Source: a virus
Length of the DNA stretch: 54,689 nt
Direction: 5' to 3' (one strand)
Virus record (IMG/VR): IMGVR_UViG_3300033047_000013
Span: 1 to 54,689 of that record
Positions within the stretch are counted from its first letter, which is position 1, and the number at the start of each line of letters is the position of its first letter. Below the pieces are notes generated by a model. That model worked only from the letters and a program-made list of their open reading frames with translations. It had not been told where the DNA came from and searched no databases. A program made the position numbers and the translations under genes. Below, piece after piece: positions 15,174-23,541 of this stretch.

Positions 15174-15931
15174 CTCAATGTCCAATCGTTTTTAGTTGAA
15201 GATTTATAAATTTGGGTAGGTTCGTCAGGTGTTTGTGTCTCACTCCATAATCGCCCACAGGCTTTTAAATAATACGCTTCGTCTAATTCCACAGCTTTAA
15301 ATCTGCGTCCCGACCTGATAGCTGCGAGCGCCGTAGAAGCGGTTCCGGCGAACGGGTCAAATATGATGTCACCACTCTTTGTGCTTTGCTCAATGTAATG
15401 TTGCACCAATCTAACAGGTTTTTCAGTAGGGTGTGTTTTGTCACCACTGTAAACAGGTGGACAGAAATAGATTTGCGACTGACCACAATCATTTATCTTA
15501 ATGGCGGGTTTGTTATAAAACATACAGACCATTTCAGTTTCCATCATGTAGAAACGGTTCGCATTCTTACGACCTTTACCCCAAAATAACATATTCGTAA
15601 GGTGAAACTTATTGTCGTGCGCCGCGTTGAGCAATGCTCTCAAAGTGATGCGGTTGGTCATAATATAACAGTGACCACCAGGTTTCAGAACACGGCTCAA
15701 TTCAGGTAAATAATCGGACGGTTTGATGTTGTTGTGTTTGAATATTTTACCGTCATTTTTATGCAGTGAACTAGCGTCCCAACCGTATTTACGACCCGCT
15801 TGGCTCGTTACACCACCGCTTACCGTTTTATAAGGCGGGTCTGTAAAAACCATATCCACTGAATCGTCGGCCATTTCCGCCATGACTTGCAGTGCATCAC
15901 CGTTAATTATTTCACCGTTTGGAAATATCAT
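15170..15931 (-). CDS. DNA methyltransferase (beta-class order)
   Basis: 253 aa from the ATG at 15931 (ATGA overlap with the SLOG-like gene; GGGG lies upstream). DMVFTDPPYKT at about 27-37 is the catalytic box, HPTEKP at about 171-176 precedes the binding loop, and FDPFAGTASTALAA at about 191-204 binds AdoMet. Second of three methylases in the genome, and unlike the one at 6130 in its insert (GWDASSLHKN region). Likely modifies phage DNA against restriction; the target base and site cannot be told from the sequence. Confidence 0.88.
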   Translation of the reverse strand: MIFPNGEIINGDALQVMAEMADDSVDMVFTDPPYKTVSGGVTSQAGRKYGWDASSLHKNDGKIFKHNNIKPSDYLPELSRVLKPGGHCYIMTNRITLRALLNAAHDNKFHLTNMLFWGKGRKNANRFYMMETEMVCMFYNKPAIKINDCGQSQIYFCPPVYSGDKTHPTEKPVRLVQHYIEQSTKSGDIIFDPFAGTASTALAAIRSGRRFKAVELDEAYYLKACGRLWSETQTPDEPTQIYKSSTKNDWTLR

Positions 15932-16401
15932 TTCAGTTTGCCCCACAATTTATCAATATCATTAGGTCGAGCCAAGTTTAAAACTTCAATATGATTGTAA
16001 TGAGCAATACGAATTGTTTGACCTGTACCACCAATTATAGCAGCGTTTGGCGACCAACAAACAACAAAATCAGAATGTTCTGTCAATGTTGACCCAAGAA
16101 CGATAGGTACGTTTCGTGCATGAAGTTGACGTGCATATTGCCCACATTTATCCCAAGCCGGATGAAGTGCTGCGCTATAATCCATCCACCATTTTTGTTG
16201 TGTGGCATCTCCGCTCAGAACCGTGAATATTTCAGGCAATGTGCCACCATCTTTTGCTCCGTTTCCAAAAGCATCATCAGCACCAATTGCACCACCGCTT
16301 CTTAAAACATGACCTTGTTGGCTTGCTTCAAAAGCAAAAGCATACATAATATTGAGAATTTCCAAGGGCGTTTTACGTGCGCCAACACCTGAGTAAATCA
16401 T
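15928..16401 (-). CDS. SLOG/DprA-like Rossmann-fold protein
   Basis: 157 aa. MIYSGVGARKTPLEIL, then HVLRSGGAIGADDAFGNGA, is the nucleotide-binding start of the SLOG superfamily (DprA, LOG, TIR-associated sensors). The middle (WWMDYSAALHPAWDKC, ARNVPIVLGS, SDFVVCWSPNAAIIGGTGQTIRIA) matches phage versions. It may bind ssDNA, as DprA does, or a nucleotide ligand. Coupled to the methyltransferase and to 16398 by 4-base overlaps. Confidence 0.75.
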   Translation of the reverse strand: MIYSGVGARKTPLEILNIMYAFAFEASQQGHVLRSGGAIGADDAFGNGAKDGGTLPEIFTVLSGDATQQKWWMDYSAALHPAWDKCGQYARQLHARNVPIVLGSTLTEHSDFVVCWSPNAAIIGGTGQTIRIAHYNHIEVLNLARPNDIDKLWGKLK

Positions 16402-16607
16402 TCGACTAACCCCAAATCTCTCATAATCTGAACATATTCATCATATTGGTTGATAACATCTTTCATATGATTAGCTAATACAGTTAATTCCAAATCAACA
16501 TCAGCAGGTGTAATATCCATTCTGTTCTGAAAAATATCACCTAATTGTGGAGACATTTTTCGTGCCAGATTAAACACCTGTTCTCTATCTTTACCGCTAA
16601 TTCTCAT
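16398..16607 (-). CDS. Hypothetical 69-aa protein
   Basis: MRISGKDREQVFNLARKM, then a helical acidic C-terminal part. The start at 16607 overlaps the previous TGA, and GGTGG lies upstream. No family recognised. Part of the leftward operon. Confidence 0.55.
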   Translation of the reverse strand: MRISGKDREQVFNLARKMSPQLGDIFQNRMDITPADVDLELTVLANHMKDVINQYDEYVQIMRDLGLVE

Positions 16608-17014
16608 TTCAACGTCACCACCATAATAATCCAATCATCTTCAATCGGTGTTCTAAGTCTCGGAATAGTTTTAACCCATGCAGGGTCATGTGCCACTTCA
16701 CCATTTGCACAAACCACAACATGCCCGTCACCAAACATTAAATAGTGACAATCAGGAATGGCTTGACCACTTATTAGCAAAGCTTCCTCAAAATCATGCT
16801 CTTTAGGTATTGAATTAAATACGGCAGCATATCCAATGGAACTGAGATATTCTCTCAGTCGGATCATACCTTCCTCACCATCACATCCATCATGATAAAA
16901 ATGCGGAACATCCTGAGACGGTTTATCTAATATGGACGCTACACAGGCTCGCAGACAGTCACCATATGTACCGTCTTTACCGTCACCGCCAACTCTACAA
17001 ACTACGGGTATCAT
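16604..17014 (-). CDS. Papain-like cysteine-protease fold protein (tentative)
   Basis: 136 aa from the ATG at 17014 (ATGA overlap). YGDCLRACVASILD (Cys in a helix after a GDC turn), DCHYLMFGDGHVVVCANGEVAHDPAW (His strand followed by Asp) give a Cys-His-Asp order as in C39/papain-like folds. Several phage proteins with this pattern are annotated only as hypothetical. Whether it cuts peptides or amides is not known. Confidence 0.55.
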   Translation of the reverse strand: MIPVVCRVGGDGKDGTYGDCLRACVASILDKPSQDVPHFYHDGCDGEEGMIRLREYLSSIGYAAVFNSIPKEHDFEEALLISGQAIPDCHYLMFGDGHVVVCANGEVAHDPAWVKTIPRLRTPIEDDWIIMVVTLK

Positions 17015-17619
17015 CGGTTCAACCACCAAACGGGCAATTCAGCAGGTGGAACTGACCCGTCCTCAACACCTGGAACGAATACAGCAAACCAATTTTCATC
17101 GTTCATGTCTCGAATGAGGATGGGTTTCCGTTCATCTATATATTGCTCGAACACGATGCAACCGGACGGTGACGCTTTGCTCAAATTAGCGATATTGGTC
17201 GCTTCCCAAAACATCGCGCCATATGTCATAGTGTTGTGAGCGGTCGGTATTGTCTCGGCCCATCTGTCCATATGGTTCTCTTGATCGCTCCATAATGTTG
17301 CATTTTCAGGGAAATTATAACCAAATGTGGTTTTAGCACTTGCAAATTTCAACATAGGATTTACATGGATTGTTAAATCACTGTTAAATTTAGCTTCTTC
17401 GAGACATTGTTTTCGCAATACTTCACTGTTTATAATATGGATAGGTTCTGATGGATTTACATAATTTAAGCGTTCCACAATTAAAATTTGCCGATTGCTT
17501 GCAATTACATAATTTCCTTCGAGTCTTATAGAGTTAAACCATTCGTTTGCGTTTTCAGGCATATAATCTAAAACATTACATAATCTAGCGTAAGTTTCAC
17601 ACTTTAATTTATAATTCAT
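17011..17619 (-). CDS. Hypothetical protein, first gene of the leftward replication operon
   Basis: 202 aa from the ATG at 17619, which has AAAGGACG upstream; an open frame to 17667 runs into the regulatory palindrome and is rejected. MNYKLKCETYARLCNVLD, YVIASNRQILIVERLNY, then WAETIPTAHNTMTYGAMFWEATNIANLS. Mixed alpha/beta, no family recognised. Divergent from 17725. Confidence 0.6.
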   Translation of the reverse strand: MNYKLKCETYARLCNVLDYMPENANEWFNSIRLEGNYVIASNRQILIVERLNYVNPSEPIHIINSEVLRKQCLEEAKFNSDLTIHVNPMLKFASAKTTFGYNFPENATLWSDQENHMDRWAETIPTAHNTMTYGAMFWEATNIANLSKASPSGCIVFEQYIDERKPILIRDMNDENWFAVFVPGVEDGSVPPAELPVWWLNR

Positions 17620-17660
17620 GGTACGTCCTTTAAATTTATTCCAAATTGGTAAATTATTTA

Positions 17661-17687
17661 TTGACACAACGCAAGCGTTGATATAGT
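17661..17687 (+). promoter_or_regulatory. Promoter with palindromic operator before the recombination/replication genes
   Basis: TTGACA at 17661-17666 and TATAGT at 17682-17687, with a perfect palindrome CAACGCAAGCGTTG at 17667-17680 filling the 15-base spacer. A dimeric repressor bound here would block the promoter. Candidates are the Xre proteins at 7952 and 2447 or the TetR-like protein at 11188. It lies between the divergent genes at 17619 and 17725 and may serve both. Confidence 0.68.
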
Positions 17688-17724
17688 GAAAGCGAACAAA
17701 TTATTTAAAACGAGGAAATAAATT

Positions 17725-18537
17725 ATGAAATGCACATTAACAATTACCGCCAGCACAACGACATTGGCTTCACTTTTGTCGATTATCGAAAATTACGATG
17801 TAGAAGTCAAAACCGCTCCATCGGTAGATGAACCTGTAAACACTACTGTAATTGTCGAACAGACACCCATCAGCGTAGAATCAGTTATTGTTGAACAACC
17901 AATCGCTCCGGTCACACCAGTTGTCGCGCCGACACCTGCCAGCGTAGACGCAGAATTGGATGCAAACGGTATTCCTTGGGATGATCGCATTCACGCCAAA
18001 ACTAAAGCGCGTGTTAAAGATGATACATGGCGTAAAAAGCGTGGTGTTGATGATGTGATTTATGAATCCGTCGTAGCCGAACTTAAAGCTTCTGTCGCTC
18101 CGGCAATGCCAACGGGTGATGCTCCGGTGGTTCCAGTAGTTGAACAACCTGTCGCACCTGTGGTTCCAGTAACACCACCAATGCCGAACGGTGATACAGT
18201 CGTCCCAAACGCACCAGTGACGGACCCTGTCGTTTCTGTGGCTCCGACAGTTGCCCCGACCCCTGCTCCGGTAGCGGATATTGTGCAGCCAGTAGAACCT
18301 GTTACTGCACAGCCTGTGGCGGCGGGGTCTGTTGACTTCAACGGTTTCATGCAAACGCTTGGTAAAAACATGCAGACCAACCCTACCAAAGTGAATACCA
18401 TTTATCTGACCACAATTAAAGATGAAATCGGGACGGCTTTTAATACGTCATTGAGCGCAATTACCGACATCGCCGCAAATCCGGCGATGATTGATTACGC
18501 TATTCAGTTAATGCAACGCGACAACACTTGGGCATAG
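17725..18537 (+). CDS. Phage replication-block protein with Pro/Val-rich linkers
   Basis: 270 aa. A short N-terminal alpha/beta part (MKCTLTITASTTTLASLLSIIENYDV) is followed by a P/V-rich linker. Then comes LDANGIPWDDRIHAKTKARV and TWRKKRGVDD at about 75-109, a conserved phage motif (G.PWD.RIH...WR.RRGVDD) of unknown role, another P/V-rich linker and a helical end (FNGFMQTLGKNMQTNPTKV). Its location before the Cas4-like nuclease and DUF2815 genes is the usual one for this family, suggesting a DNA-recombination accessory. Two CAGCGTAG motifs (17871, 17940) sit in its first linker. Confidence 0.7.
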   Translation: MKCTLTITASTTTLASLLSIIENYDVEVKTAPSVDEPVNTTVIVEQTPISVESVIVEQPIAPVTPVVAPTPASVDAELDANGIPWDDRIHAKTKARVKDDTWRKKRGVDDVIYESVVAELKASVAPAMPTGDAPVVPVVEQPVAPVVPVTPPMPNGDTVVPNAPVTDPVVSVAPTVAPTPAPVADIVQPVEPVTAQPVAAGSVDFNGFMQTLGKNMQTNPTKVNTIYLTTIKDEIGTAFNTSLSAITDIAANPAMIDYAIQLMQRDNTWA

Positions 18538-18539
18538 AT

Positions 18540-19646
18540 ATGTTGATAACGACCGCAACAAATCTACCGCGTCTTATGGCGTGTCCAGGGTCTAGGTTGG
18601 TGGGCGGTGCTTTGCCGCCCATCGAACCTGATCCGAAAAGAAAGCTACAACGCGATGAAGGTGATGCAGCGCATTATATGGCTGAAACAGCTTTCAATGG
18701 CGAGAGCACTCTCGAAGAATTGGTAGACCAAAAAGCACCAAACGGTGTGTATATGACTGCTGACATGGCTGAACATGTTGAACTGTATTTGAACGCATTA
18801 CCTGAAAAATCACCTACGAGCGCAATGGAAGTTGAATGTAATTATCACGGTGAAGGATTTCAAGTGAATGGTCGTTCTGACCATTTGGATTGGCACGACA
18901 CCACGGGAATTTTGCACATTGGCGACCTTAAATACGGTTGGGGAATTGTCGAACCTATTCACAATTGGACGCTAGTTTCTCATGCTGTTGCTTGGTGTTT
19001 GAGTAATCCATCACTTAAACCAACGTCTATAATCATGACAATTTATCAGCCGCGACCGTTTCATAGAGACAGTAAGGTTCGTCGTTGGGTTATAAGTTAC
19101 GATCAGCTTATGGTTTTATGTGCTCAGATATTTGCACAATTGTCAAACCCGACTGATAATTTAATGACCGGACCAAATTGTTATAAATGCAAAGCACTTG
19201 CGGCTTGTCCTGCTGCACGAAAAGCAGCGCTGAACGCCGTCGATATTGCTGATATAGCACATGACGATACGGTTAGTGGTGTTGAATTGTCGCTCGAATT
19301 GGACAATCTAAAAGCGGCCGCTGCACGTATTAAAAACCGTCTCGGTGCTATTGAAGATTTAACCAAACACAATATCCGGTTGAATGCTAATTCAGCACCA
19401 GGCTATGCAGTAGAACATCAGTTCGGCAATCTCAAATGGAACGATGGAGTCAACATAGATTTTCTCAAAGTGATGACAGGGAAAACACTGTCCAAACCTA
19501 AAATATTAACGCCGAAGCAAGCAATCAAAGCGGGTGTTGACGAAGCAACTGTTAAATCATTTAGCCACGAACCATCAACCGGATTAAAACTTATCCGAAT
19601 CACATCTGACGAAAAAGCGTCAAAACTGTTCAAGAAAGGAACATAA
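18540..19646 (+). CDS. DUF2800 / Cas4-like PD-(D/E)XK exonuclease
   Basis: 368 aa from the ATG at 18540, though an upstream in-frame TTG at 18528 is possible. LMACPGSRL near the N terminus, EGDAAHYMAE, then VNGRSDHLDWH and LHIGDLKYGWG (catalytic D and D-x-K) are as in RecB/Cas4-type nucleases. C-terminal cysteines (CYKCKALAACPAAR) probably hold an iron-sulfur or zinc site. Such DUF2800 nucleases pair with DUF2815 proteins in phage recombination cassettes, as here. Confidence 0.85.
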   Translation: MLITTATNLPRLMACPGSRLVGGALPPIEPDPKRKLQRDEGDAAHYMAETAFNGESTLEELVDQKAPNGVYMTADMAEHVELYLNALPEKSPTSAMEVECNYHGEGFQVNGRSDHLDWHDTTGILHIGDLKYGWGIVEPIHNWTLVSHAVAWCLSNPSLKPTSIIMTIYQPRPFHRDSKVRRWVISYDQLMVLCAQIFAQLSNPTDNLMTGPNCYKCKALAACPAARKAALNAVDIADIAHDDTVSGVELSLELDNLKAAAARIKNRLGAIEDLTKHNIRLNANSAPGYAVEHQFGNLKWNDGVNIDFLKVMTGKTLSKPKILTPKQAIKAGVDEATVKSFSHEPSTGLKLIRITSDEKASKLFKKGT

Positions 19647-19647
19647 T

Positions 19648-20556
19648 ATGTCTAAAGAAATCTTATCACCACCAGGTCGCATCGTTTGGGGAAATCCAGG
19701 TAAAGCGAGAGCAAAAACGGACAGTAAGACAGGTCAACCAGTTTTAAAAGACGGTCAACCTGTTCAGCAATGGGTGTTCGGTCTGGCTATTCCTAAAGAG
19801 GAATTTCAAGCACACGTATGGCCCGCTATGGCTGAGGAAATCGCAACAGGTTTCCCACAAGGAACGCCACCAAACTTTTCGTTCAAGTATAAGGACGGTG
19901 ATGGGGTTGACCATAAAGGTGTGCCGTTCTCGAATCGTGAAGGTCATGCAGGTTGTATGATTTTGACGGTCGCTACCGAATCATTCGCACCACCAATTTT
20001 CAAACTAAACCCACAATCCGGTCAGTACGATCAGTGGCCTGCCGAGCAAATTAAGACAGGTGATTATGTACGGGTTTCGTTGAGTATGAAAGTTAACGTA
20101 CCGACCAACCCAACACATACACCTGGTATTTATGTAAATCCTCAAGGTGTTGAGTTCCTCGGATATGGTGAAGAAATTCACAATGGACCGGACGCTCAAG
20201 GTATGTTCGGCGGTCAAGCTGCTGCATTACCACAAGGTGCAAGTGCTACACCGTTGGCATCAACACAAGCACCAGGGATGCCAATACCTCAACCTGCTGC
20301 GGCTCCATTGGCTCCGGTTCAACCTGCTGCGGCTCCATTGGCTCCGGTTCAACCTGCTGCGGCTCCATTGGCTCCGGTTCCTGGTCAAGTAGCAATGCCC
20401 GCACCAGCGCAGAACTTTGTTCCACAACAACCTGCACCGTTGGCTCCCGTAGCACCTGTTGCTGCACCGTTGGCTCCCGTAGCACCTGTTGCTGCACCGT
20501 TGGCTCCCGTAGCACCTGTTGCTGCACCGATACCAGGAGCAATGCCCCCGCGATAG
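19648..20556 (+). CDS. DUF2815 ssDNA-binding-like protein with tandem-repeat tail
   Basis: 302 aa. Residues 1-180 (GRIVWGNPGKARA, QWVFGLAIPK, FSNREGHAGCMILTV, IKTGDYVRVSLSMKVN) fit DUF2815, thought to be an OB-fold single-strand-binding protein. Residues about 200-300 are a low-complexity tail with three exact ten-residue repeats (AAAPLAPVQP type) and three of another (APVAAPLAPV type). As in SSB, the flexible tail may recruit partners, but lacks the acidic SSB tip. Starts one base after the nuclease stop, with AAAGGA upstream. Confidence 0.82.
   Translation: MSKEILSPPGRIVWGNPGKARAKTDSKTGQPVLKDGQPVQQWVFGLAIPKEEFQAHVWPAMAEEIATGFPQGTPPNFSFKYKDGDGVDHKGVPFSNREGHAGCMILTVATESFAPPIFKLNPQSGQYDQWPAEQIKTGDYVRVSLSMKVNVPTNPTHTPGIYVNPQGVEFLGYGEEIHNGPDAQGMFGGQAAALPQGASATPLASTQAPGMPIPQPAAAPLAPVQPAAAPLAPVQPAAAPLAPVPGQVAMPAPAQNFVPQQPAPLAPVAPVAAPLAPVAPVAAPLAPVAPVAAPIPGAMPPR
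20291..20380 (+). repeat. Tandem repeat, three exact 30-base units
   Basis: Unit starts AACCTGCTGCGGCTCC and codes ten residues of the DUF2815 tail. The three copies at 20291, 20321 and 20351 are identical, which points to recent slippage or duplication. Confidence 0.95.
20431..20529 (+). repeat. Tandem repeat, three 30-base units plus a partial
   Basis: Unit CTGCACCGTTGGCTCCCG followed by TAGCACCTGTTG; copies begin at 20431, 20461 and 20491, with a partial fourth. The first differs by one base. In frame with the DUF2815 gene. Confidence 0.93.
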
Positions 20557-20650
20557 TTGCCCCGATTGCGGCGCGTTTCATGGTGAAATGTGCCGCAAAT
20601 ATGGCGCTGTCGAATATGATAGTATTTTAGGGGATTGTCTCCCGTATTGA
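20519..20650 (+). CDS. Possible zinc-ribbon micro-protein overlapping the DUF2815 end
   Basis: In the +1 frame relative to DUF2815, the sequence from about 20540 reads CPRDSCPDCGAFHGEMCRKYG and ends LGDCLPY before TGA at 20648. The spacing of cysteines looks like a zinc ribbon. No ATG opens the frame; a TTG at 20519 is the best start. A frameshifted extension of DUF2815 is another option. Listed because no other gene occupies 20557-20661. Confidence 0.35.
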   Translation: MLHRYQEQCPRDSCPDCGAFHGEMCRKYGAVEYDSILGDCLPY

Positions 20651-20661
20651 GGTAAATTGAT

Positions 20662-21093
20662 ATGATAACCGACGAACAACGCTCTGAGAGCATGGGTCAA
20701 GCGACCCGTGAAAAGCTTAAACAATATATTGCTCGCATCGAACGCTTGAACGCTGAAAAAGATGAACTTCTTGCCGATATTCGTGAAGTGTATGCAGAGT
20801 CCAAAACATTTGGATTTGACACTAAAATACTACGTACAATCATTAAAAACCGTAAGATTGAAGCGGCTGAACGTGCCGAACAAGATGCTCTTGTAGAATT
20901 ATATGAGGACGCCATAAACGGGTGTGAATCAACTCCCGATACACCTGACATAGCAGGTGTTGAAGCCATTCTCATGAATGCGGACGGGTCACGGGAAACA
21001 ATCTTGGTTGAGATGTTGATGACAAGTTTAACGCATAACAATAGATTCTACGCTCATTATACTGAAAACGCTTATAGACAGGTTGGACCATGA
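20662..21093 (+). CDS. GapR/DUF2312-like DNA-binding protein with extra C-terminal domain
   Basis: 143 aa. Residues about 15-90 (REKLKQYIARIERLNAEKDEL, ADIREVYAESKTFGFDTKILRTIIKNRK, AERAEQDALVELYEDAI) match DUF2312/GapR, an alphaproteobacterial protein that clamps overtwisted DNA ahead of replication forks. GapR is normally about 90 aa. Here about 55 residues follow (PDIAGVEAILMNADGSRETI, NNRFYAHYTENAYRQ) that I do not recognise. It sits between the ssDNA-binding and polymerase genes, which fits a fork-associated role. GAGG lies upstream of the start. Confidence 0.85.
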   Translation: MITDEQRSESMGQATREKLKQYIARIERLNAEKDELLADIREVYAESKTFGFDTKILRTIIKNRKIEAAERAEQDALVELYEDAINGCESTPDTPDIAGVEAILMNADGSRETILVEMLMTSLTHNNRFYAHYTENAYRQVGP

Positions 21094-21488
21094 AGAATGT
21101 TAAAGAGACAATCAAAGACCGCAATTCATCTTATGGTGATTACGGCGACCAATCTGAAATAGCCGAACAATTGATTATAGCTATGGAAAACACACCTGGT
21201 TGGTCAAAGCTTTGCGCTTATAAAAAACAATCAATGCGAATGATTCAGTATAAAATCGCACGATTGCTAAACGGTAATTCCAACCACGTCGATAGTTGGC
21301 ACGACATCGCCGGATATGCTGAATTGGCTAAGGAACGGTGTGTGACTGCACCCATCGACGTAGATTACGTTCCTGAAAAATGTAAATCTAAAAAGTGTCG
21401 GAACTTCGCACCTGGTTTCCATTCACCGTATTGTGAACATAATTATACTAAAGTTCGGATGTGTTGCCCCACATCATTCAAACTGTAG
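21090..21488 (+). CDS. DUF6378-like protein with C-terminal Cys cluster
   Basis: 132 aa. KDRNSSYGDYGDQSEIAEQL, YKKQSMRMIQYKIARLLNG and HVDSWHDIAGYAELA match the phage DUF6378 pattern (SYGD.. / KI.R..NG / DSW.D.AGYA). About 45 extra residues follow, with six cysteines and His (EKCKSKKCRNFAP, YCEHNY, MCCP), a likely zinc site not part of the usual family. ATGA overlap with the GapR-like gene. Confidence 0.72.
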   Translation: MKNVKETIKDRNSSYGDYGDQSEIAEQLIIAMENTPGWSKLCAYKKQSMRMIQYKIARLLNGNSNHVDSWHDIAGYAELAKERCVTAPIDVDYVPEKCKSKKCRNFAPGFHSPYCEHNYTKVRMCCPTSFKL

Positions 21489-21501
21489 CCGCACATAGAT
21501 A

Positions 21502-23541
21502 ATGACATTCACGCTCGATCACGCTGTTGTCTATGATATTGAAACCCTTCCAAATGTATTCACATTAAATGCTCAGTCCCTTTATGGTGACTTTGAATCG
21601 ACGTGGGAAATAAGTTGGTTTCGGGACGACCGTATTCAAATGCTTCAATGGTTCAATCATTTACGTCTGACGCAGGCGCCGATGATAGGGTTTAACAACC
21701 TTGGCTTCGATTATCCGGTCATTCATTTTATTATGATGCACCCGCAATGTACAATCGACCAGATATATCAAAAAGCCCAATCTATAATCACAGGTAACGA
21801 CAGATTTAGTCATATGATTTGGCCGTCCGATCGTTTCGCTCCACAAATAGATTTATTCAAAATACATCACTTCGATAACCGAGCAAAAACCACTAGTTTG
21901 AAAGCACTCCAAATCAATATGCGTTCGGAGACTGTGGTCGAATCATCTCTTGGTTTCGGTATAAATTATACAGCCGAGCAAATTGATGGTGAACTAATAC
22001 CGTACAATAAGCATGACGTTAAAGAAACCAAAGCATTTACATTCCACACGCTCAAAGCTATCAATTTCCGCATTGGTCTGATTGATGAATACGGTATAGA
22101 AGTTCTCAATTATAACGACACAAAGATTGGTTCCAAAATCCTTGAACATAGGTTGGGCGAACATGTCTGCTATGACAAATCATCTGGACGGAAACAACCC
22201 CGACAGACACCGCGTTGGCGCATCGACCTTGCTGAAATCATCTTCCCTTACATATCGTTCGATAATCCCGAATTTCAGCGTGTATTGGAATATATGAAAG
22301 CGCAAGTTCTGGTTCCTGATGACCTTACAGACCCCGAAGCAACTATCAAAACCAAAGGTGTTTTTAGCAATCTAAAAGCTAATGTAGGCGGATTAGAGTT
22401 TCACTTTGGGACAGGTGGTATTCATGGTTCAATCAGCGCACAACGCATCATGTCTGACGACGAATGGTTGATAAGAGACATTGACGTGGCAAGTCTGTAC
22501 CCGTCCATAGCTATCGTCAACAAGCTATATCCGGCGCATCTTGGTGAAGCGTTTGTACATGAGTATGAAAAGATACCGTTGGAACGCGGGAAGCACAAGA
22601 AAGGGACGATTGAGAACGCCGCTCTAAAACTTGCAGCCAACGGTACATACGGTAACAGCAACAACAAATATAGCGTGTTTTACGACCCACAATTCACCAT
22701 GACCATCACCATCAACGGACAGTTGATGCTTTGTATGTTAGCAGAGCGTTTGGCTCTCGTCCCGACTATTCAGATGGTGCAAATTAATACGGACGGCTTG
22801 ACATACAGAATACATATAGACCATGAACCACAAGCCGCTCAAATTTGTAAAGATTGGGAAGCGTTCACTTGTTTGGTGTTGGAAAGTGTGGACTATAGCC
22901 GCGTATTTATAAGGGATGTGAACAACTATATTGCCGAATATAAAGTTCCGGCCGGATCTAATCAGAAACCTAAGTTGAAACAAAAAGGTGCGTACTGGTT
23001 CCCCGACCCGCTCGACTATGCAGACTCCATTTCTAACAACTCACCCCCTGCGTGGCATAAAGACCTTGGTAACATCATTTCACAGCGAGCAGCATTAGCG
23101 GCTATGATAGACGATGTTGACCCTGAGACGTTCATCAGGGCGCATACAGACCCGTTTGACTTCATGTTACGGGCAAAGGTCAACCGTGCGTCCAAACTCA
23201 TGCTAGGAGACCAGCAGATACAGTCTACCAGTAGATATTATGTAGCGACGAACGGGCAAGAATTAATCAAGGTCAGTCCACCCGCTAAAGATTATCAGGT
23301 TGGAGCGTTTAAACGTGCAAGTAAGGTTCCTGATTCATTGTGGGCATCGGTGAACGCCGATATTCCTATTGGAAGTTGGGACGTGCGTATTCACACTAAA
23401 AACAAATCAAAATACACAATACGGCGCATGAACATGCAAGCGGGTTGGAAATGCGCGGAATGCAATGATGCAAAGACTTTCGACTTTGCAAACATTGATT
23501 ATGCGTTTTATGTGAACGAAGCTAAGAAACTTATTATTTAA
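21502..23541 (+). CDS. Phage DNA polymerase, family B-like with 3'-5' exonuclease
   Basis: 679 aa. Exonuclease motifs: YDIET (Exo I, D12/E14), GFNNLGFDYPV (Exo II, near 63-73), YNKHDVKET (Exo III, near 168-176). Polymerase motif A is RDIDVASLYPS with D328, motif B KLAANGTYGN at about 376-385, motif C QINTDGL with D431. The first Asp of the usual DTD is Asn here, while the metal-binding second Asp remains. With the primase-helicase it gives a self-contained replisome. Its stop overlaps by 4 bases the end of the convergent tailspike gene. Confidence 0.92.
   Translation: MTFTLDHAVVYDIETLPNVFTLNAQSLYGDFESTWEISWFRDDRIQMLQWFNHLRLTQAPMIGFNNLGFDYPVIHFIMMHPQCTIDQIYQKAQSIITGNDRFSHMIWPSDRFAPQIDLFKIHHFDNRAKTTSLKALQINMRSETVVESSLGFGINYTAEQIDGELIPYNKHDVKETKAFTFHTLKAINFRIGLIDEYGIEVLNYNDTKIGSKILEHRLGEHVCYDKSSGRKQPRQTPRWRIDLAEIIFPYISFDNPEFQRVLEYMKAQVLVPDDLTDPEATIKTKGVFSNLKANVGGLEFHFGTGGIHGSISAQRIMSDDEWLIRDIDVASLYPSIAIVNKLYPAHLGEAFVHEYEKIPLERGKHKKGTIENAALKLAANGTYGNSNNKYSVFYDPQFTMTITINGQLMLCMLAERLALVPTIQMVQINTDGLTYRIHIDHEPQAAQICKDWEAFTCLVLESVDYSRVFIRDVNNYIAEYKVPAGSNQKPKLKQKGAYWFPDPLDYADSISNNSPPAWHKDLGNIISQRAALAAMIDDVDPETFIRAHTDPFDFMLRAKVNRASKLMLGDQQIQSTSRYYVATNGQELIKVSPPAKDYQVGAFKRASKVPDSLWASVNADIPIGSWDVRIHTKNKSKYTIRRMNMQAGWKCAECNDAKTFDFANIDYAFYVNEAKKLII

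Noticed and set aside
21502-23541. Inactive polymerase because of Asn in the DTD motif
   Set aside because: The second Asp, the metal ligand together with D328, is kept, and all exonuclease motifs are intact.
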